The notes: generated from the sequence alone by a model not told the origin. A stretch of 64,000 bases of DNA from Loigolactobacillus bifermentans DSM 20003 (GCF_001434575.1 NZ_AZDA01000092.1:1-64000); one strand, 5' to 3'; positions 27,801-34,781 are shown, counted from the stretch's first letter. Made by a program: numbers and translations.

Positions 27801-28469
27801 GGTGAGTTTGACAATGGTTGATTGTTGTTCTTTCATCTTGGCACTGTTTAAGGTTAATTCCGTGCGCAAACTAGCCAGCTTGGTAACTTGGCTAGATAAT
27901 CTAAGCCCCAGCGTTTCTTGAGCGGTAGCAACGTTTCGATAAGCCGTAACCTGTGAGGTAAGTTCAGTACGCGTTTTGGCCAATGCCTGGGCTTGCTTTT
28001 CAGTGCTATTGGTATTGCGTTGCCCCTGATCACCTTCACCTTTTTCAGCATCAGTTAATTTTTTGGTGCTGTCAGTAGCGGTCTTAGACTCATCGCCTAG
28101 TTTCTTAGTGGCGTCAGCTTGTTTCTTGGTGCTATCCGCGCCTTTTTTAGCCTGATTTGCTTGTTGCTCCTCGTTATCGGCTAACTTCTTGGTCGCTTCG
28201 GCGACGTCTTCTGTTTGACTAGCGGACTTCTTAGACTCATCCCCAGATTTCTTAGTCGCCTCAGTTTGTTTCTTTTCTGCTTCGGTTAACTTCTCCGTAG
28301 ATTCAGTAGCCTCTTTGGACTTCTCACCTAACTCATCAAGTCCCTTGCCAGCGCCAGAGCTGGTGGTGTTGCCAATCTTCTCAAAGGCTTTAGCTAAATC
28401 ATTAGCGCCCTTCAGCGCATCCTTAGTCAACGCCTCAACCTTGATTGTTACAACGTTATCTTCTGCCAT
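21870..28469 (-). CDS. tail tape measure protein with repeats, NlpC/P60 and lytic transglycosylase domains
   Basis: A 2199-residue protein that sets tail length and opens the cell wall during DNA entry. Residues 1-160 are a Lys/Ser/Thr-rich quasi-repeat coil. The TP901-type tape measure core follows (AMEYVGPVAHGLNMS, EAQAGMNILIQEGG), with hydrophobic stretches near 690 and 760. Residues about 1240-1490 hold six 41-residue repeats (DLSSLSKQEIKTLQDGL type). An NlpC/P60 domain has its Cys in NSFDCSGL near 1838 and a His in GIEHVAMFIG. A transglycosylase (SLT-like) domain has GESGG near 1965 and KGILQF. Strong AGGAGGTGAG site. Confidence 0.93.
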   Translation of the reverse strand: MAEDNVVTIKVEALTKDALKGANDLAKAFEKIGNTTSSGAGKGLDELGEKSKEATESTEKLTEAEKKQTEATKKSGDESKKSASQTEDVAEATKKLADNEEQQANQAKKGADSTKKQADATKKLGDESKTATDSTKKLTDAEKGEGDQGQRNTNSTEKQAQALAKTRTELTSQVTAYRNVATAQETLGLRLSSQVTKLASLRTELTLNSAKMKEQQSTIVKLTEEHGAESQAVAKAKGKYAELVSEQTKLVAESRNLEKAVGGLSPEMAMAADKVTLLGTRMKDVGTKMGEVGSKATMTMTVPIVTAAGAATKAFIDFDSQIKAMGALLDDGHTSAAQMSKQLDSLGAASKKWSTEYGISTTNINNGMTELLKKGYSYNQVLGAMGSILNASKASGEDFNSVMKVSTATLEQFGLKSNNTAKMIQNTQRVTDSLSYVANKTSAGFGDMGEAMEYVGPVAHGLNMSLEQTSAAIGLMSNQGIEGQKAGTALRGALDQLMNPTAQNTAAFKKMGVSVEDFKKGTLTLPDMLDKIKNNTKGWTAENRQAALSQAFGAEAQAGMNILIQEGGDKLRDLTAQTKGATGYTKKLADTMNNTAKANVDKFQQSLHVLAIDAGQQLLPLATDLLNDAKKLVDWFNSLDKGTQKMIINAALTAAAMGPVLSMTSKLTVTMDGLIENGPKLLTWLAQLSPGFKGATTAGTPLAALLENVGLKSAPKAAGAIGEVAEGAAGATPELLGLGGSFSAAVSGLGSLALAAAPAVLAIGGVSIAGYELYKSAQKHEAAVEKTKKSVDEFGVDISASSQKAIKSYNDLHQTAVNDMAQLDTATVSQSQKISADVVSKYGQMADKVIAKFEETKTKGQTALNELAASFGPAGSAWLSNVTTSMNAQTNNTVSKLQKAKKMMSDLLASVGGDFSKLTNEQKTQLQDAENTIDQETSVFGLAYKDQLKLQQAYADQHGDLTEKMLKADLKKSKDSYNDTTAAAKKSYSSQLKTLKDARKNQEITDEQYNQAKSLLDAKRNEQETKAGLEWVNTQKSIYDHYNNNGKESLRLHKSMDDEFTREITDANGKKEKLYWDDVTQSEVSAAEWIENHKKDNAKYIEDQEKAHGTIKKQLEQFQTDQKKAYQQMGLTDIAAEAQAKVDADNLAAQMTKTGSEVSKAAAGIHDSFIKGLKNGTVGNPTQIAKQWGLDITNATQKVDLGKYGTKTAQDFWNDFSSGSQTGYEEAKVYFESQLQGWQGENDKLKDIGKSGIAQLKAGLNAGVVTLAQLKPVFGNQILSLFPKDLSKASDQEIATLKSGLESGTVSLKVLKNRFGDAIYDLFPSDLSSLSKQEIKTLQDGLRNGTISTADLQKKYGKDVTKIFPDDLSSLSKSELKSIHDGLQNGSIQPEELKKKYGPQFEKIFKTDLTKLGKANITTLANGLKAGLPEAQSAMATISKMVGTKATVNLKGVGKVNIASLVKGLESGKISVSQFDKALTDLIKKQLKGDNSKSGKSSIDSYNSGMKSKKGEAQGAADTVRNAATQHLTPDGQPYSHGKKHGSDFSAGILAENGLASGNATTVRNNAAHALTPTDEPHQHGSTTSKRYGQGIYDYSYLPINIAGAIVAGVNSNYNEGIKTSNDLSNKLGGKGNVSNNTVSTKSGRVSGFGGAFGGYAHGTVGTLSAPETAIVGDGYMPELIDYGNGALAMSPSIPTMTQLPEGARVFSGSQTKQISDMMGKVGMPLYAKGTGASVIDWITNLFGDAYKFMTHPFENWNKFVDKSFNMSDFSGSAGTANGQAAKGFEKKQTNWLKTLIDLLMSEGSSGSGSRGEFVRKVKAQEGKPYVWGATGPNSFDCSGLIMWALKQVGVTYPHFSGAQFARSQSISEKEAKTGDLAFYGPGGIEHVAMFIGGNKTFAARDPATGVGYSALHNNLPFAGLRRIKELNDGSKGGKYNESMIKEAAEAMHVHVTSSDIARIQRLIQGESGGVSQYGIDDHDGTGPAKGILQFKDSTFRAYSVGGNSMDPMSALKAFFNDSNWRSDIAYHGWGPTGHRRMAEGMHVTRPTQALIGEVPGQDEFVINPWRPSAISLTNGLLERMQQVQPAAVPQLKLPGAEVDPTGTVISTVTPEAASGFRAVQATAPTGVTNSSNTSSNSATGQAVTDKLTSALNAFSEALSGDVTVNMTLDSGVIASETFPKMQLLLNKSVRIQQTRNGW

Positions 28470-28483
28470 GTCTTACTCACCTC

Positions 28484-29155
28484 CTAATAGCGTCCGGCTT
28501 CACGGAGCTCCTTAATCTTCAACATCTTATGTGGCATATCCAAAGGCGCCACGATTGCGCCAACTTCAGCGTCCGTTAGCTTACCTTCCTTTTTCAACGG
28601 ATCCAAGCTGTACAGCAACTTCATCTGTCGGATATAGTCCTGGTACTTCTTGGTCTGTCGCTTGGCATCATCACTGGCGTCATCCGGCGCATCTTTAGGA
28701 ATGTCCATCACCCGATAATTGACCACCTTCCGGAAAAAAGTATCGTCATTCAAACCGTCCAACATGGCATTAAAGGCCTGCCACGTTAACGCATCTGTCT
28801 TTAAGTCAATCTGATATTGTTGCAAAAAGGCGGCATAAATTAAACCAGCGTCCTGATCAAAGTCGAATACCTGTTTTTTACTAGGCATTAACTCTGATCG
28901 ACGCTGGTCATTATTGGTATAAATATAAGTGCTGAATATCAGTTGTAACAATGCATCTTGATCCAGCAATGAAAGCTGACTAGTTGAATCTGTAACTAGC
29001 ATTTTTAGCGCTAATTCGAGCTTTTCTGGTACGGTTAGGCCCTTATCACGCATTAAGCTAAAGTATTCCAACACCAGCCGATAATCCAGGTCAAGATGGT
29101 ACAGCTGGCCCTTATAAGTAATTGTGTCATCGTCTAGTGCTGTGAGATTCATCAT
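28484..29155 (-). CDS. phage Gp15 family protein, tail assembly chaperone
   Basis: A 223-residue helical protein with the Gp15-family pattern LDLDYRLVLEYFSLM, then DFDQDAGLIYAAFLQQYQIDL. Placed directly before the tape measure gene, it is the second of the two tail chaperones that coat the tape measure during assembly. It starts 9 bases after the preceding stop in the same frame behind AAGGA, so no frameshift is needed for the pair here, unlike many phages with a G/GT slip. Confidence 0.8.
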   Translation of the reverse strand: MMNLTALDDDTITYKGQLYHLDLDYRLVLEYFSLMRDKGLTVPEKLELALKMLVTDSTSQLSLLDQDALLQLIFSTYIYTNNDQRRSELMPSKKQVFDFDQDAGLIYAAFLQQYQIDLKTDALTWQAFNAMLDGLNDDTFFRKVVNYRVMDIPKDAPDDASDDAKRQTKKYQDYIRQMKLLYSLDPLKKEGKLTDAEVGAIVAPLDMPHKMLKIKELREAGRY

Positions 29156-29164
29156 TATCAGTCC

Positions 29165-29758
29165 TTACTTGTTATTGTCGCGCTGCTTTTCAGATTCTTG
29201 TTCTTCCTTTACCGCCTTGAGCTTAGCAATTTTACTGAGATATGCAGTTCGATGATCCGTAATATTCGTTTGATTTTTCAGTTGAATCACAATTTCAGTG
29301 ACCAACTTAGCTAGGGCATTAGTGGATTGATGCAGCTGGTTAAATAGTTTTGTTCCGGAACCAGCACCAAAGGCCTTATCCAAAAATGGTGAGTAGTGTT
29401 GAATAGCGTATTCATTGGCCTCTTTCTCAGCCTGATAGATGGCCTGCCGGCACTTATTATCCAACTCATGAGAGTCTTTCATCATCTCCTGATACGGATA
29501 AGCATTGGTTTCAGCATCCCCATTTTGTACCGCTTCTTCAGCCTTAATGGCCCGCTGATGCAGGTCATCCTTTTGCTTGGTGAGCTGAGCAGCCATTTCA
29601 GCCATTTTCTGTTGGTTAGCAATTTCGTTACTTTCAATGATCTGTAAGTCGCCAGTAACACTGGCCATACTCTTATCAGCCAGTGACATGGTGTAGATTT
29701 GACCACCGATGTTGAATTTAATGCGTGTTGCAGGTACTTCTAATTTAATGGGTTGCAT
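29165..29758 (-). CDS. tail assembly chaperone
   Basis: A 197-residue protein. The N-terminal RIKFNIGGQIYTMSLADK is a strand-rich domain resembling the first tail chaperone (G-type) of Gram-positive siphophages; the rest is a charged helical region. Its position between tail tube and Gp15 supports this. The ATG stands behind AGGAGG. Confidence 0.65.
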   Translation of the reverse strand: MQPIKLEVPATRIKFNIGGQIYTMSLADKSMASVTGDLQIIESNEIANQQKMAEMAAQLTKQKDDLHQRAIKAEEAVQNGDAETNAYPYQEMMKDSHELDNKCRQAIYQAEKEANEYAIQHYSPFLDKAFGAGSGTKLFNQLHQSTNALAKLVTEIVIQLKNQTNITDHRTAYLSKIAKLKAVKEEQESEKQRDNNK

Positions 29759-29798
29759 GGTTGATTCCTCCTAGATTGTTATTGTGGTGCTATGTATT

Positions 29799-29814
29799 GG
29801 CCGGTCACCCGGCC
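29799..29814. other. GC hairpin between tail genes
   Basis: GGCCGG/CCGGCC with a 4-base loop in the 83-base gap before the first chaperone gene. It has no T run. It may affect mRNA decay or lower expression of downstream genes relative to tail tube. Confidence 0.35.
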
Positions 29815-29841
29815 TAGCTAGTGCTTATGTGTTATGTGTTA

Positions 29842-30114
29842 CTACTTAGAGGCGTCGGAAGTTACAGTAGCGCCATCATCAGTTGGTGCTGCATTGACTT
29901 TATCAGGATCTTCAGGTGGTGTATTGACTGTAAAGCCAGGCACATCCACCATCGCTGATTCCTCTTTAGTATCAGCGTCGTAGCGTGAAATCTGGTAATC
30001 ACCGGCGGCTACGACCGTCCCAGCTGTTAGGCCAGTAATTGTAACCGTTGTATCATCCCCAGTAAACGCTACATCAGTTGTACCTTTCTTATAAATCCGT
30101 AAAACTTTTGCCAT
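29842..30114 (-). CDS. small tail-region protein with the shared C-terminal peptide
   Basis: A 90-residue protein. Residues 1-65 look like a small beta-sandwich (TVTITGLTAGTVVAAGDYQIS). The C-terminus VNAAPTDDGATVTSDASK repeats, in frame, the peptide added by -1 frameshifting to the capsid and tail tube proteins of this phage. It follows the tail tube gene with its own AAGGAAG site. It may be a minor tail or decoration protein; family not recognised. Confidence 0.65.
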   Translation of the reverse strand: MAKVLRIYKKGTTDVAFTGDDTTVTITGLTAGTVVAAGDYQISRYDADTKEESAMVDVPGFTVNTPPEDPDKVNAAPTDDGATVTSDASK

Positions 30115-30147
30115 AATAATGACTTCCTTTCGTATTCAACCAAATAA

Positions 30148-30219
30148 CTACTTAGCAGTAACAATGGCCCCTTCATCGGTTGGTGCTGCCTGCACGTCCG
30201 TTGGGGCTACTGTTTTGGG
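30148..30219 (-). other. programmed -1 frameshift and 21-residue extension of the tail tube protein
   Basis: The zero frame reads C-CCA-AAA just before CAG-TAG (heptamer at 30213-30219), a canonical X-XXY-YYZ slippery site. The -1 frame then runs TVAPTDVQAAPTDEGAIVTAK to a TAG at 30148. The extension matches the ends of two other structural proteins of this phage. The same heptamer is reported to give long tail and head proteins in Lactobacillus phage A2 (from memory). Confidence 0.8.
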
Positions 30220-31052
30220 TCCGTTTTAGTATCTCCAGTGGTGCCTGTACTGTCGGCTGGTGGATTAGACCCATCATTGCTTTGAGTCACACTTGGATCG
30301 GGTATTGAGCTACCTACCGATTGCATAGCGGCAACAGCAGTCATGCCTAAACGACCTTGCAATTCTTTAAGTGTTGCAGGACGGCTGTTAGCAACATCAC
30401 CATCAAGAGAAGCAGATGCTGCAGCAACCGGTTCATATGTTTTAATGGTGCCGTCTTCTTGTGGTTGACGTAATGGCACGCCTAAAATACCTGAGTTCTG
30501 ACAAGGTGTCTGGGTTAGGACTTCATTAAGTCCTGCCAAATCCGTTTTGGAGTCTTGCGCTTGCAAATACGTAGCAGTCGCTTTGAAACTCCCATTATCA
30601 TCGGCAGTACCACCACCATCATCAATATCACTCATGGTGGATAAGCCGCTTTCGGTAGTGGCTAAAGTCAAAGAATTATCATTGTTCTGAATATAATGAT
30701 TCTTCCGGAACCACATTTCACGCTGAGAACCTACCTTAGACTTCAGTGATGCAATCAAATCTTGGGCCATACCACCGATAGAACGATCACCGGTAATGTC
30801 ATAACTTTCAGTAACACCAGTTACGGTGGTTTGTTCATTACCACCACCATCTTGATAGGCAGCGGTTTTCTTTTTATCGGTGTATTTGGGTGTGACACCA
30901 GTAATCCCATCCCCGAGGTAAGCCCATAAGATTGGGTCACCAAGTTGTAGCGGCTTAAGGCCCACCCAGTATTCATCCAGAAAGTTTGGTGCAATATTCC
31001 CTCGGAAATCGACGTTATCCGTAGGGCCGTACTTTGTTTGTGTATCAACCAT
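30207..31052 (-). CDS. major tail tube protein
   Basis: A 281-residue tail tube subunit of the TP901/phage-tail-tube type (LDEYWVGLKPLQLGDPILWAYLG, ITGDRSIGGMAQDLI), located between the head-completion genes and the tail chaperones. The C-terminal 50 residues are low-complexity Ser/Thr/Asp/Pro. It ends at DPKQ after the slippery heptamer CCCAAAA; a -1 slip there gives a 301-residue long form (see 30148-30219). The ATG stands behind AGGAGG. Confidence 0.88.
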   Translation of the reverse strand: MVDTQTKYGPTDNVDFRGNIAPNFLDEYWVGLKPLQLGDPILWAYLGDGITGVTPKYTDKKKTAAYQDGGGNEQTTVTGVTESYDITGDRSIGGMAQDLIASLKSKVGSQREMWFRKNHYIQNNDNSLTLATTESGLSTMSDIDDGGGTADDNGSFKATATYLQAQDSKTDLAGLNEVLTQTPCQNSGILGVPLRQPQEDGTIKTYEPVAAASASLDGDVANSRPATLKELQGRLGMTAVAAMQSVGSSIPDPSVTQSNDGSNPPADSTGTTGDTKTDPKQ

Positions 31053-31063
31053 GTTGGTTCCTC

Positions 31064-31498
31064 CTAATTAATAATGATGTCGACACGAAAGACCGCACGA
31101 ACCACAGAATAAATATCAGATGTGGTCTGCTGATCATCCATGTCTTGTACATTGGCCACATCGGCCGGTGTTGCAATCATTTCAGCGCGTTGAAATTGGA
31201 ACGACTTGTTCCGGCTGCTAATGGCAAAGCCTGTTGCTCGTTCCATGACGGTCATCATCTGGCTAAGCGTATCCGTTGCGATTGGTTCACTGAGATGCTT
31301 GGCGTCAATCGTAAACGAATAAGAACGCTTCACACGCCCATTCAAATACCGTTGCCGACCACCAGTAGGCGACATGATATAAGTGATCGTATTGCCGTTC
31401 TCATAGACACCAGCTTTACGAATCGGTGCATACAAAGAGACGTGATCCGTTAGGTATTGCAATACCGCCTGGTCCACGTCTAACGTTTTCGTATTCAA
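31064..31498 (-). CDS. minor capsid protein 3-type / tail terminator
   Basis: A 144-residue protein (DQAVLQYLTDHVSLYAPIRKAG, then RSYSFTIDAKHLSEP), third of a set of three small head-completion proteins before the tail tube gene. This matches the minor capsid 3 family, whose place corresponds to the tail terminator that caps the tube. It starts with TTG behind GAGGTG. Confidence 0.7.
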   Translation of the reverse strand: MNTKTLDVDQAVLQYLTDHVSLYAPIRKAGVYENGNTITYIMSPTGGRQRYLNGRVKRSYSFTIDAKHLSEPIATDTLSQMMTVMERATGFAISSRNKSFQFQRAEMIATPADVANVQDMDDQQTTSDIYSVVRAVFRVDIIIN

Positions 31499-31504
31499 TT
31501 ATGC

Positions 31505-31921
31505 TCACCTCACAATTGTCGCAGTTACTTGGTGATTAACGTAAGCAGCACCTGATTTACTGGCCAAAGCTACCTGGTCCCATCGTGCACTGGCATTTGG
31601 GTGATAGGTCTTGGTGTAGTTCAAGCCTTGTTCAGTCGCTACCTTCTTGACGCCCTTTTTAGCCTGCCAACCGTATGGCGTACCTACTGGATAAACCATT
31701 GTTTTGCCAGCGTAGACATAGCGAGCATAAGGACGGTCCCAATGTAAATAAACAGCATTGGTATCTTGCGTTTTAGTATGACTCTTTGCCAGGTCACCCG
31801 TTAATTGCGGCACATACTCTTCTGACACTACCAATACAGCATCCGCCGCAACATTAGCCACCGTTAAGGGATTAAACGACGCTGTAAGTGCACCAAAATC
31901 CACAGCAACATTAATGATCAT
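31505..31921 (-). CDS. minor capsid protein 2-type head-tail completion protein
   Basis: About 138 residues with the family signature TGDLAKSHTK, HWDRPYARYVYAG and YPVGTPYGW near the middle, typical of the minor capsid 2 / tail completion family. I use the ATG at 31921 (GGAGG 10 bases upstream). It lies between two other connector genes with short spacing. Confidence 0.75.
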   Translation of the reverse strand: MIINVAVDFGALTASFNPLTVANVAADAVLVVSEEYVPQLTGDLAKSHTKTQDTNAVYLHWDRPYARYVYAGKTMVYPVGTPYGWQAKKGVKKVATEQGLNYTKTYHPNASARWDQVALASKSGAAYVNHQVTATIVR

Positions 31922-32304
31922 TCCAGCGTCACCTCCCAATGATGTGGTTGCGTTGGGTTAAACGTATAAATCGGGACTACTTCAGATACCTTAAACGTTT
32001 GACCAGTCTCTAACCAAGTCACTGCATCTTGTAGTTGTAATGCCTGGGCTGGGTCAGAGTTAACACGATCAATAAACAACGTATGCACATTAACACTCGT
32101 GTACACATTAGTATTATTCGAAGCGTTCGCCAACACCTTCTTGGTATCCGGTTGAATCAAAACATGCTGAATCGTGATCTCATCACTGTCAGCAGTCGCC
32201 ACGGCCGTCCCCGCAGGCGCATAATCGCCAGTTTGCCAGTTGGACTTCGCCAGCGATTGATACGGCTTGACCTTGATGCTATGAATCAACATCTCTAATG
32301 GCAT
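31918..32304 (-). CDS. minor capsid protein 1-type head-closure protein
   Basis: A strand-rich protein (SIKVKPYQSLAKSNW, then VHTLFIDRVNSD and WLETGQTFKVSEV) in the head-closure position. Start is uncertain: the open frame reaches 32358, overlapping the upstream gene by 44 bases, but ATGs at 32304 or 32292 fit better. It ends overlapping the next start. Confidence 0.7.
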   Translation of the reverse strand: MPLEMLIHSIKVKPYQSLAKSNWQTGDYAPAGTAVATADSDEITIQHVLIQPDTKKVLANASNNTNVYTSVNVHTLFIDRVNSDPAQALQLQDAVTWLETGQTFKVSEVVPIYTFNPTQPHHWEVTLE

Positions 32305-32314
32305 TGCTTCAATA

Positions 32315-32722
32315 TCATCCAAATTGTCCAACTCCTCTAAATAGCAAACCAGTATCACGCAATGCGTTGATAGCCTCTAGCGAGTTCGTGGCAGTAGCTC
32401 GGCTTGGTCGGGAGCCACTATCCTTCGAATAGCTAAACTTACCCGCAGACGCTGTTTTAATGGCCCCAGCTTGCCGGCCAAGTTCATTGATATCGCCAAG
32501 TGTGATAAAATACTCGATTTGCAAGCACAACGCCTGCTTCACAGCTTCACGGTCTGACTCGTAGCGCAAATCAGCTAATGTGTGCTGGCTAAAATAATGC
32601 TGCGTGTACTCATTCAACTTCAATTCAGCACGATATTCTAAACGGTCCCAGTCCATTTTGCCTGGATCCAGGCCGTGGAATACATTGTCGTAGTATTTAC
32701 GCTCAATTAACGGCTCTGCCAT
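32315..32722 (-). CDS. head-tail connector (adaptor) protein
   Basis: About 135 residues, mostly helical (DRLEYRAELKLNEYTQHYF, then VKQALCLQIEYFITLGD), as in DNA-packaging adaptor proteins that dock below the portal. The ATG at 32722 has GGAGGG at 5-6 bases. First gene after the capsid gene. Confidence 0.75.
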   Translation of the reverse strand: MAEPLIERKYYDNVFHGLDPGKMDWDRLEYRAELKLNEYTQHYFSQHTLADLRYESDREAVKQALCLQIEYFITLGDINELGRQAGAIKTASAGKFSYSKDSGSRPSRATATNSLEAINALRDTGLLFRGVGQFG

Positions 32723-32737
32723 TGTCATCCCTCCTTG

Positions 32738-32809
32738 TTACTTTGCGGTGATCAGCGCCCCTTCATCAGTCGCCTGCGCTGCTATGGCTGACGGGGCCGT
32801 TATTTTGCC
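32738..32809 (-). other. probable -1 frameshift and 21-residue extension of the major capsid protein
   Basis: The zero-frame capsid ends GCA-AAA-TAA. From the last A the -1 frame reads ITAPSAIAAQATDEGALITAK to a TAA at 32738, the same length and nearly the same peptide as the tail tube extension. The slip site is GGCAAAA, weaker than CCCAAAA because the first triplet is not uniform, but A-AAA allows tRNA-Lys re-pairing. Confidence 0.65.
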
Positions 32810-33834
32810 GGTGCAGAACTTGAATCTGGTGCAGCAGAGCTAGCAGGTGCGGCGCTTGATTGAGGTGCTGCTGGATCACCCTTCTTGGTTACTTTACGAC
32901 GGGCTGGGTTTGCATTGGCCTTACCAGTGGTTGTCGCTGGCGTAATAGCTGCTACAGCTTCATCCCGAATCACCATAAAGGCTGGGGTAAAAGTTGCCTT
33001 AATAGCAGCCATATCACGTTCAGCCAAGTTGATTGGTAAACCATCTTCACCAAGGACTGTGGTCAAAGTAGCTTCAGTTAAGATTTCATATTCAATTCCA
33101 GATAAGATACCGTAATAAACGCTGTTCCAATCGGCTAGGATTTCACTGGCGGCTGTTTTATCCCAGGAGCCTTTAGCAGCCCAAGCAATTGGTAATCCTA
33201 ACACGTCGGCCACTGTGTTACTGTGCGCATCGTTGAAGATAGGTTGACCATTACCATCTTTACTGGAACGATATTTCACACGTTCCGAACGTGGTGCAGC
33301 AATCCCATTAGCATCCAGGTCCTGTGCTTCAAGAAAGGCCATGGCATCCGATACATCATCATATTTGTTATCCGTTTCTGTCAGTGTTTGCTTCGTCAAC
33401 AACGCTGAACCAATCACGCTTTGACGGAAAGGTGTATCTGAACCACCAAATAATGCGGATTGATCGAACTTCTTATAAAATGCTTCAGCAATTTCAGCCT
33501 TCATCATGTTAAAAAAGTTGGTCACGCTATACTTTAAATTTTCTTTAGTGGTCGGGATAATAACAGCCATCTTGTGTGCTTCCATCCAAGCCTCCATAAA
33601 GGTTGGTTTAGACGTTTGGATCTTCTGACCTTCATCAACCCAGTAAGCCCCGACACCAGACATAAATGTGAATTTTTCACGCTCTTTCGTCATGGGTTGT
33701 GCTTTGGCCAACCGCATTAATTGCGAGCCAGTTTTTACATCAGTGATAATCTGGTCTGAAATAACATTAGGAATTTCACCAGTACGCGCACTTTCAATTG
33801 TTACGTTATCTGGATCAAAGTTTGGATCTGCCAT
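32800..33834 (-). CDS. major capsid protein (HK97 fold)
   Basis: A 344-residue protein after the scaffold gene. The sequence pattern (SRTGEIPNVIS-type start, FTFMSGVGAYWVDEGQKIQTSKP, MAVIIPTTKENLKYS, then MVIRDEAVAAI) is that of HK97-fold coats. Residues after about 300 are a flexible Ala/Ser/Pro tail (RRKVTKKGDPAAP onward), likely exposed on the shell. A -1 slip at the end would add 21 residues. The ATG stands behind AGGAGG. Confidence 0.85.
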   Translation of the reverse strand: MADPNFDPDNVTIESARTGEIPNVISDQIITDVKTGSQLMRLAKAQPMTKEREKFTFMSGVGAYWVDEGQKIQTSKPTFMEAWMEAHKMAVIIPTTKENLKYSVTNFFNMMKAEIAEAFYKKFDQSALFGGSDTPFRQSVIGSALLTKQTLTETDNKYDDVSDAMAFLEAQDLDANGIAAPRSERVKYRSSKDGNGQPIFNDAHSNTVADVLGLPIAWAAKGSWDKTAASEILADWNSVYYGILSGIEYEILTEATLTTVLGEDGLPINLAERDMAAIKATFTPAFMVIRDEAVAAITPATTTGKANANPARRKVTKKGDPAAPQSSAAPASSAAPDSSSAPAK

Positions 33835-33847
33835 TTATATTTCCTCC

Positions 33848-34459
33848 TTAGTGTGTAATGCGGTGTTCGTTTAATTTTTCAACATCCGTCATGGTCGTCT
33901 GTTGTTGGCCACCAGTACCGCCTAAATTATCATTCACTGCTGCGGCTGGCACTTGCGTGCTACCGGTGTAACCAGGGTTTGACTTAACGATTGCAGCAAT
34001 CGCTTCATCGAACGTCTTAGCTGGATTGTCCTTGTTGGCAATGTAAGCCTTGGCCAAGATCATAGCATCCGATAGATGTTCATTGGTAACCCCAGCCTTC
34101 AGTGCGGCTACAGTAGCCTTGAGTTCTGTATTATTGGTGGTTAAATCAGCATTGGCCTTCGTTGCCTTGGTTAAATCACCCTGGGTCTTCTCCAGTTCAC
34201 CTTTGTTCGCTTCAACTTGTTTGTTGTGAGCCTCAATAATTGCCTTTAAGCTGTCTTCGTCTTCAAAGCCTAAAGATTTGAGCATGTCCGACTTGGCGTT
34301 TGCAGCTACTTGCGTGACATCAACTGGTGGCGTTGCAGGCGGTGTGTTTTGGGCGCCAGTATTTCCTTCTGTCCCTGCAGCGCCAGTACCACCTTCACCA
34401 GCACCGCCGCCATCATTGCTTTCAAATAATTTCATTCCGATTCGGTTTTTAATCCACAC
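33848..34459 (-). CDS. capsid scaffolding protein
   Basis: A 203-residue protein: a Gly/Thr-rich start, then a long helical coil (HNKQVEANKGELEKTQGDL through TELKATVAALKAG) and a C-terminal part ending DVEKLNEHRITH. This is the usual build of Gram-positive phage scaffolds placed before the coat gene. The start is GTG (MWIKNR), 8 bases after a perfect AGGAGG; the ATG eight codons later lacks a site. Confidence 0.8.
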   Translation of the reverse strand: MWIKNRIGMKLFESNDGGGAGEGGTGAAGTEGNTGAQNTPPATPPVDVTQVAANAKSDMLKSLGFEDEDSLKAIIEAHNKQVEANKGELEKTQGDLTKATKANADLTTNNTELKATVAALKAGVTNEHLSDAMILAKAYIANKDNPAKTFDEAIAAIVKSNPGYTGSTQVPAAAVNDNLGGTGGQQQTTMTDVEKLNEHRITH

Positions 34460-34523
34460 GTTACATCCCTCCTAATTTGGGCATAAAAAATAAGCCTTTT
34501 TTCTTCGGCCGTGCTTAGGGCCG

Positions 34524-34781
34524 TTACTCACGATCATCTTCAATTTCTAAGCTTTTGATCCAATCAACTGGATAACCATTACCACCCATAACAACTGAGC
34601 CATCTGGTGCTTTACTGCTGCCTGTCCAATAGATAATAAGGTCTTTGCCATTAAATTCGGGATTATCATCTCCTACAATATCTTCCTCATAGTCTAGTAA
34701 CCACCAATGTTTGATGGTGCCATCTTTAAGTGTTGCCTTAACATGATGCTGAAGATATTGCATACATTCAGCTAATTCCAT
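34524..34781 (-). CDS. small acidic protein, candidate immunity protein for the Ntox50 domain
   Basis: An 85-residue acidic protein (about 19 Asp/Glu against 7 Lys/Arg) beginning MELAECMQYLQHHVKATL and ending DWIKSLEIEDDRE. It follows the MuF-Ntox50 gene directly, with AGGAAG at 8 bases from the ATG. In polymorphic-toxin loci the gene after the toxin usually encodes the inhibitor, and acidity fits inhibition of a basic nuclease domain. No family recognised; it could instead be an ordinary small phage protein. Confidence 0.55.
   Translation of the reverse strand: MELAECMQYLQHHVKATLKDGTIKHWWLLDYEEDIVGDDNPEFNGKDLIIYWTGSSKAPDGSVVMGGNGYPVDWIKSLEIEDDRE

Noticed and set aside
28484-29758. Possible -1 frameshift joining the two tail chaperone genes
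   Set aside because: The second gene starts in the same frame 9 bases after the first stop and has its own ribosome binding site; no slippery heptamer is present.
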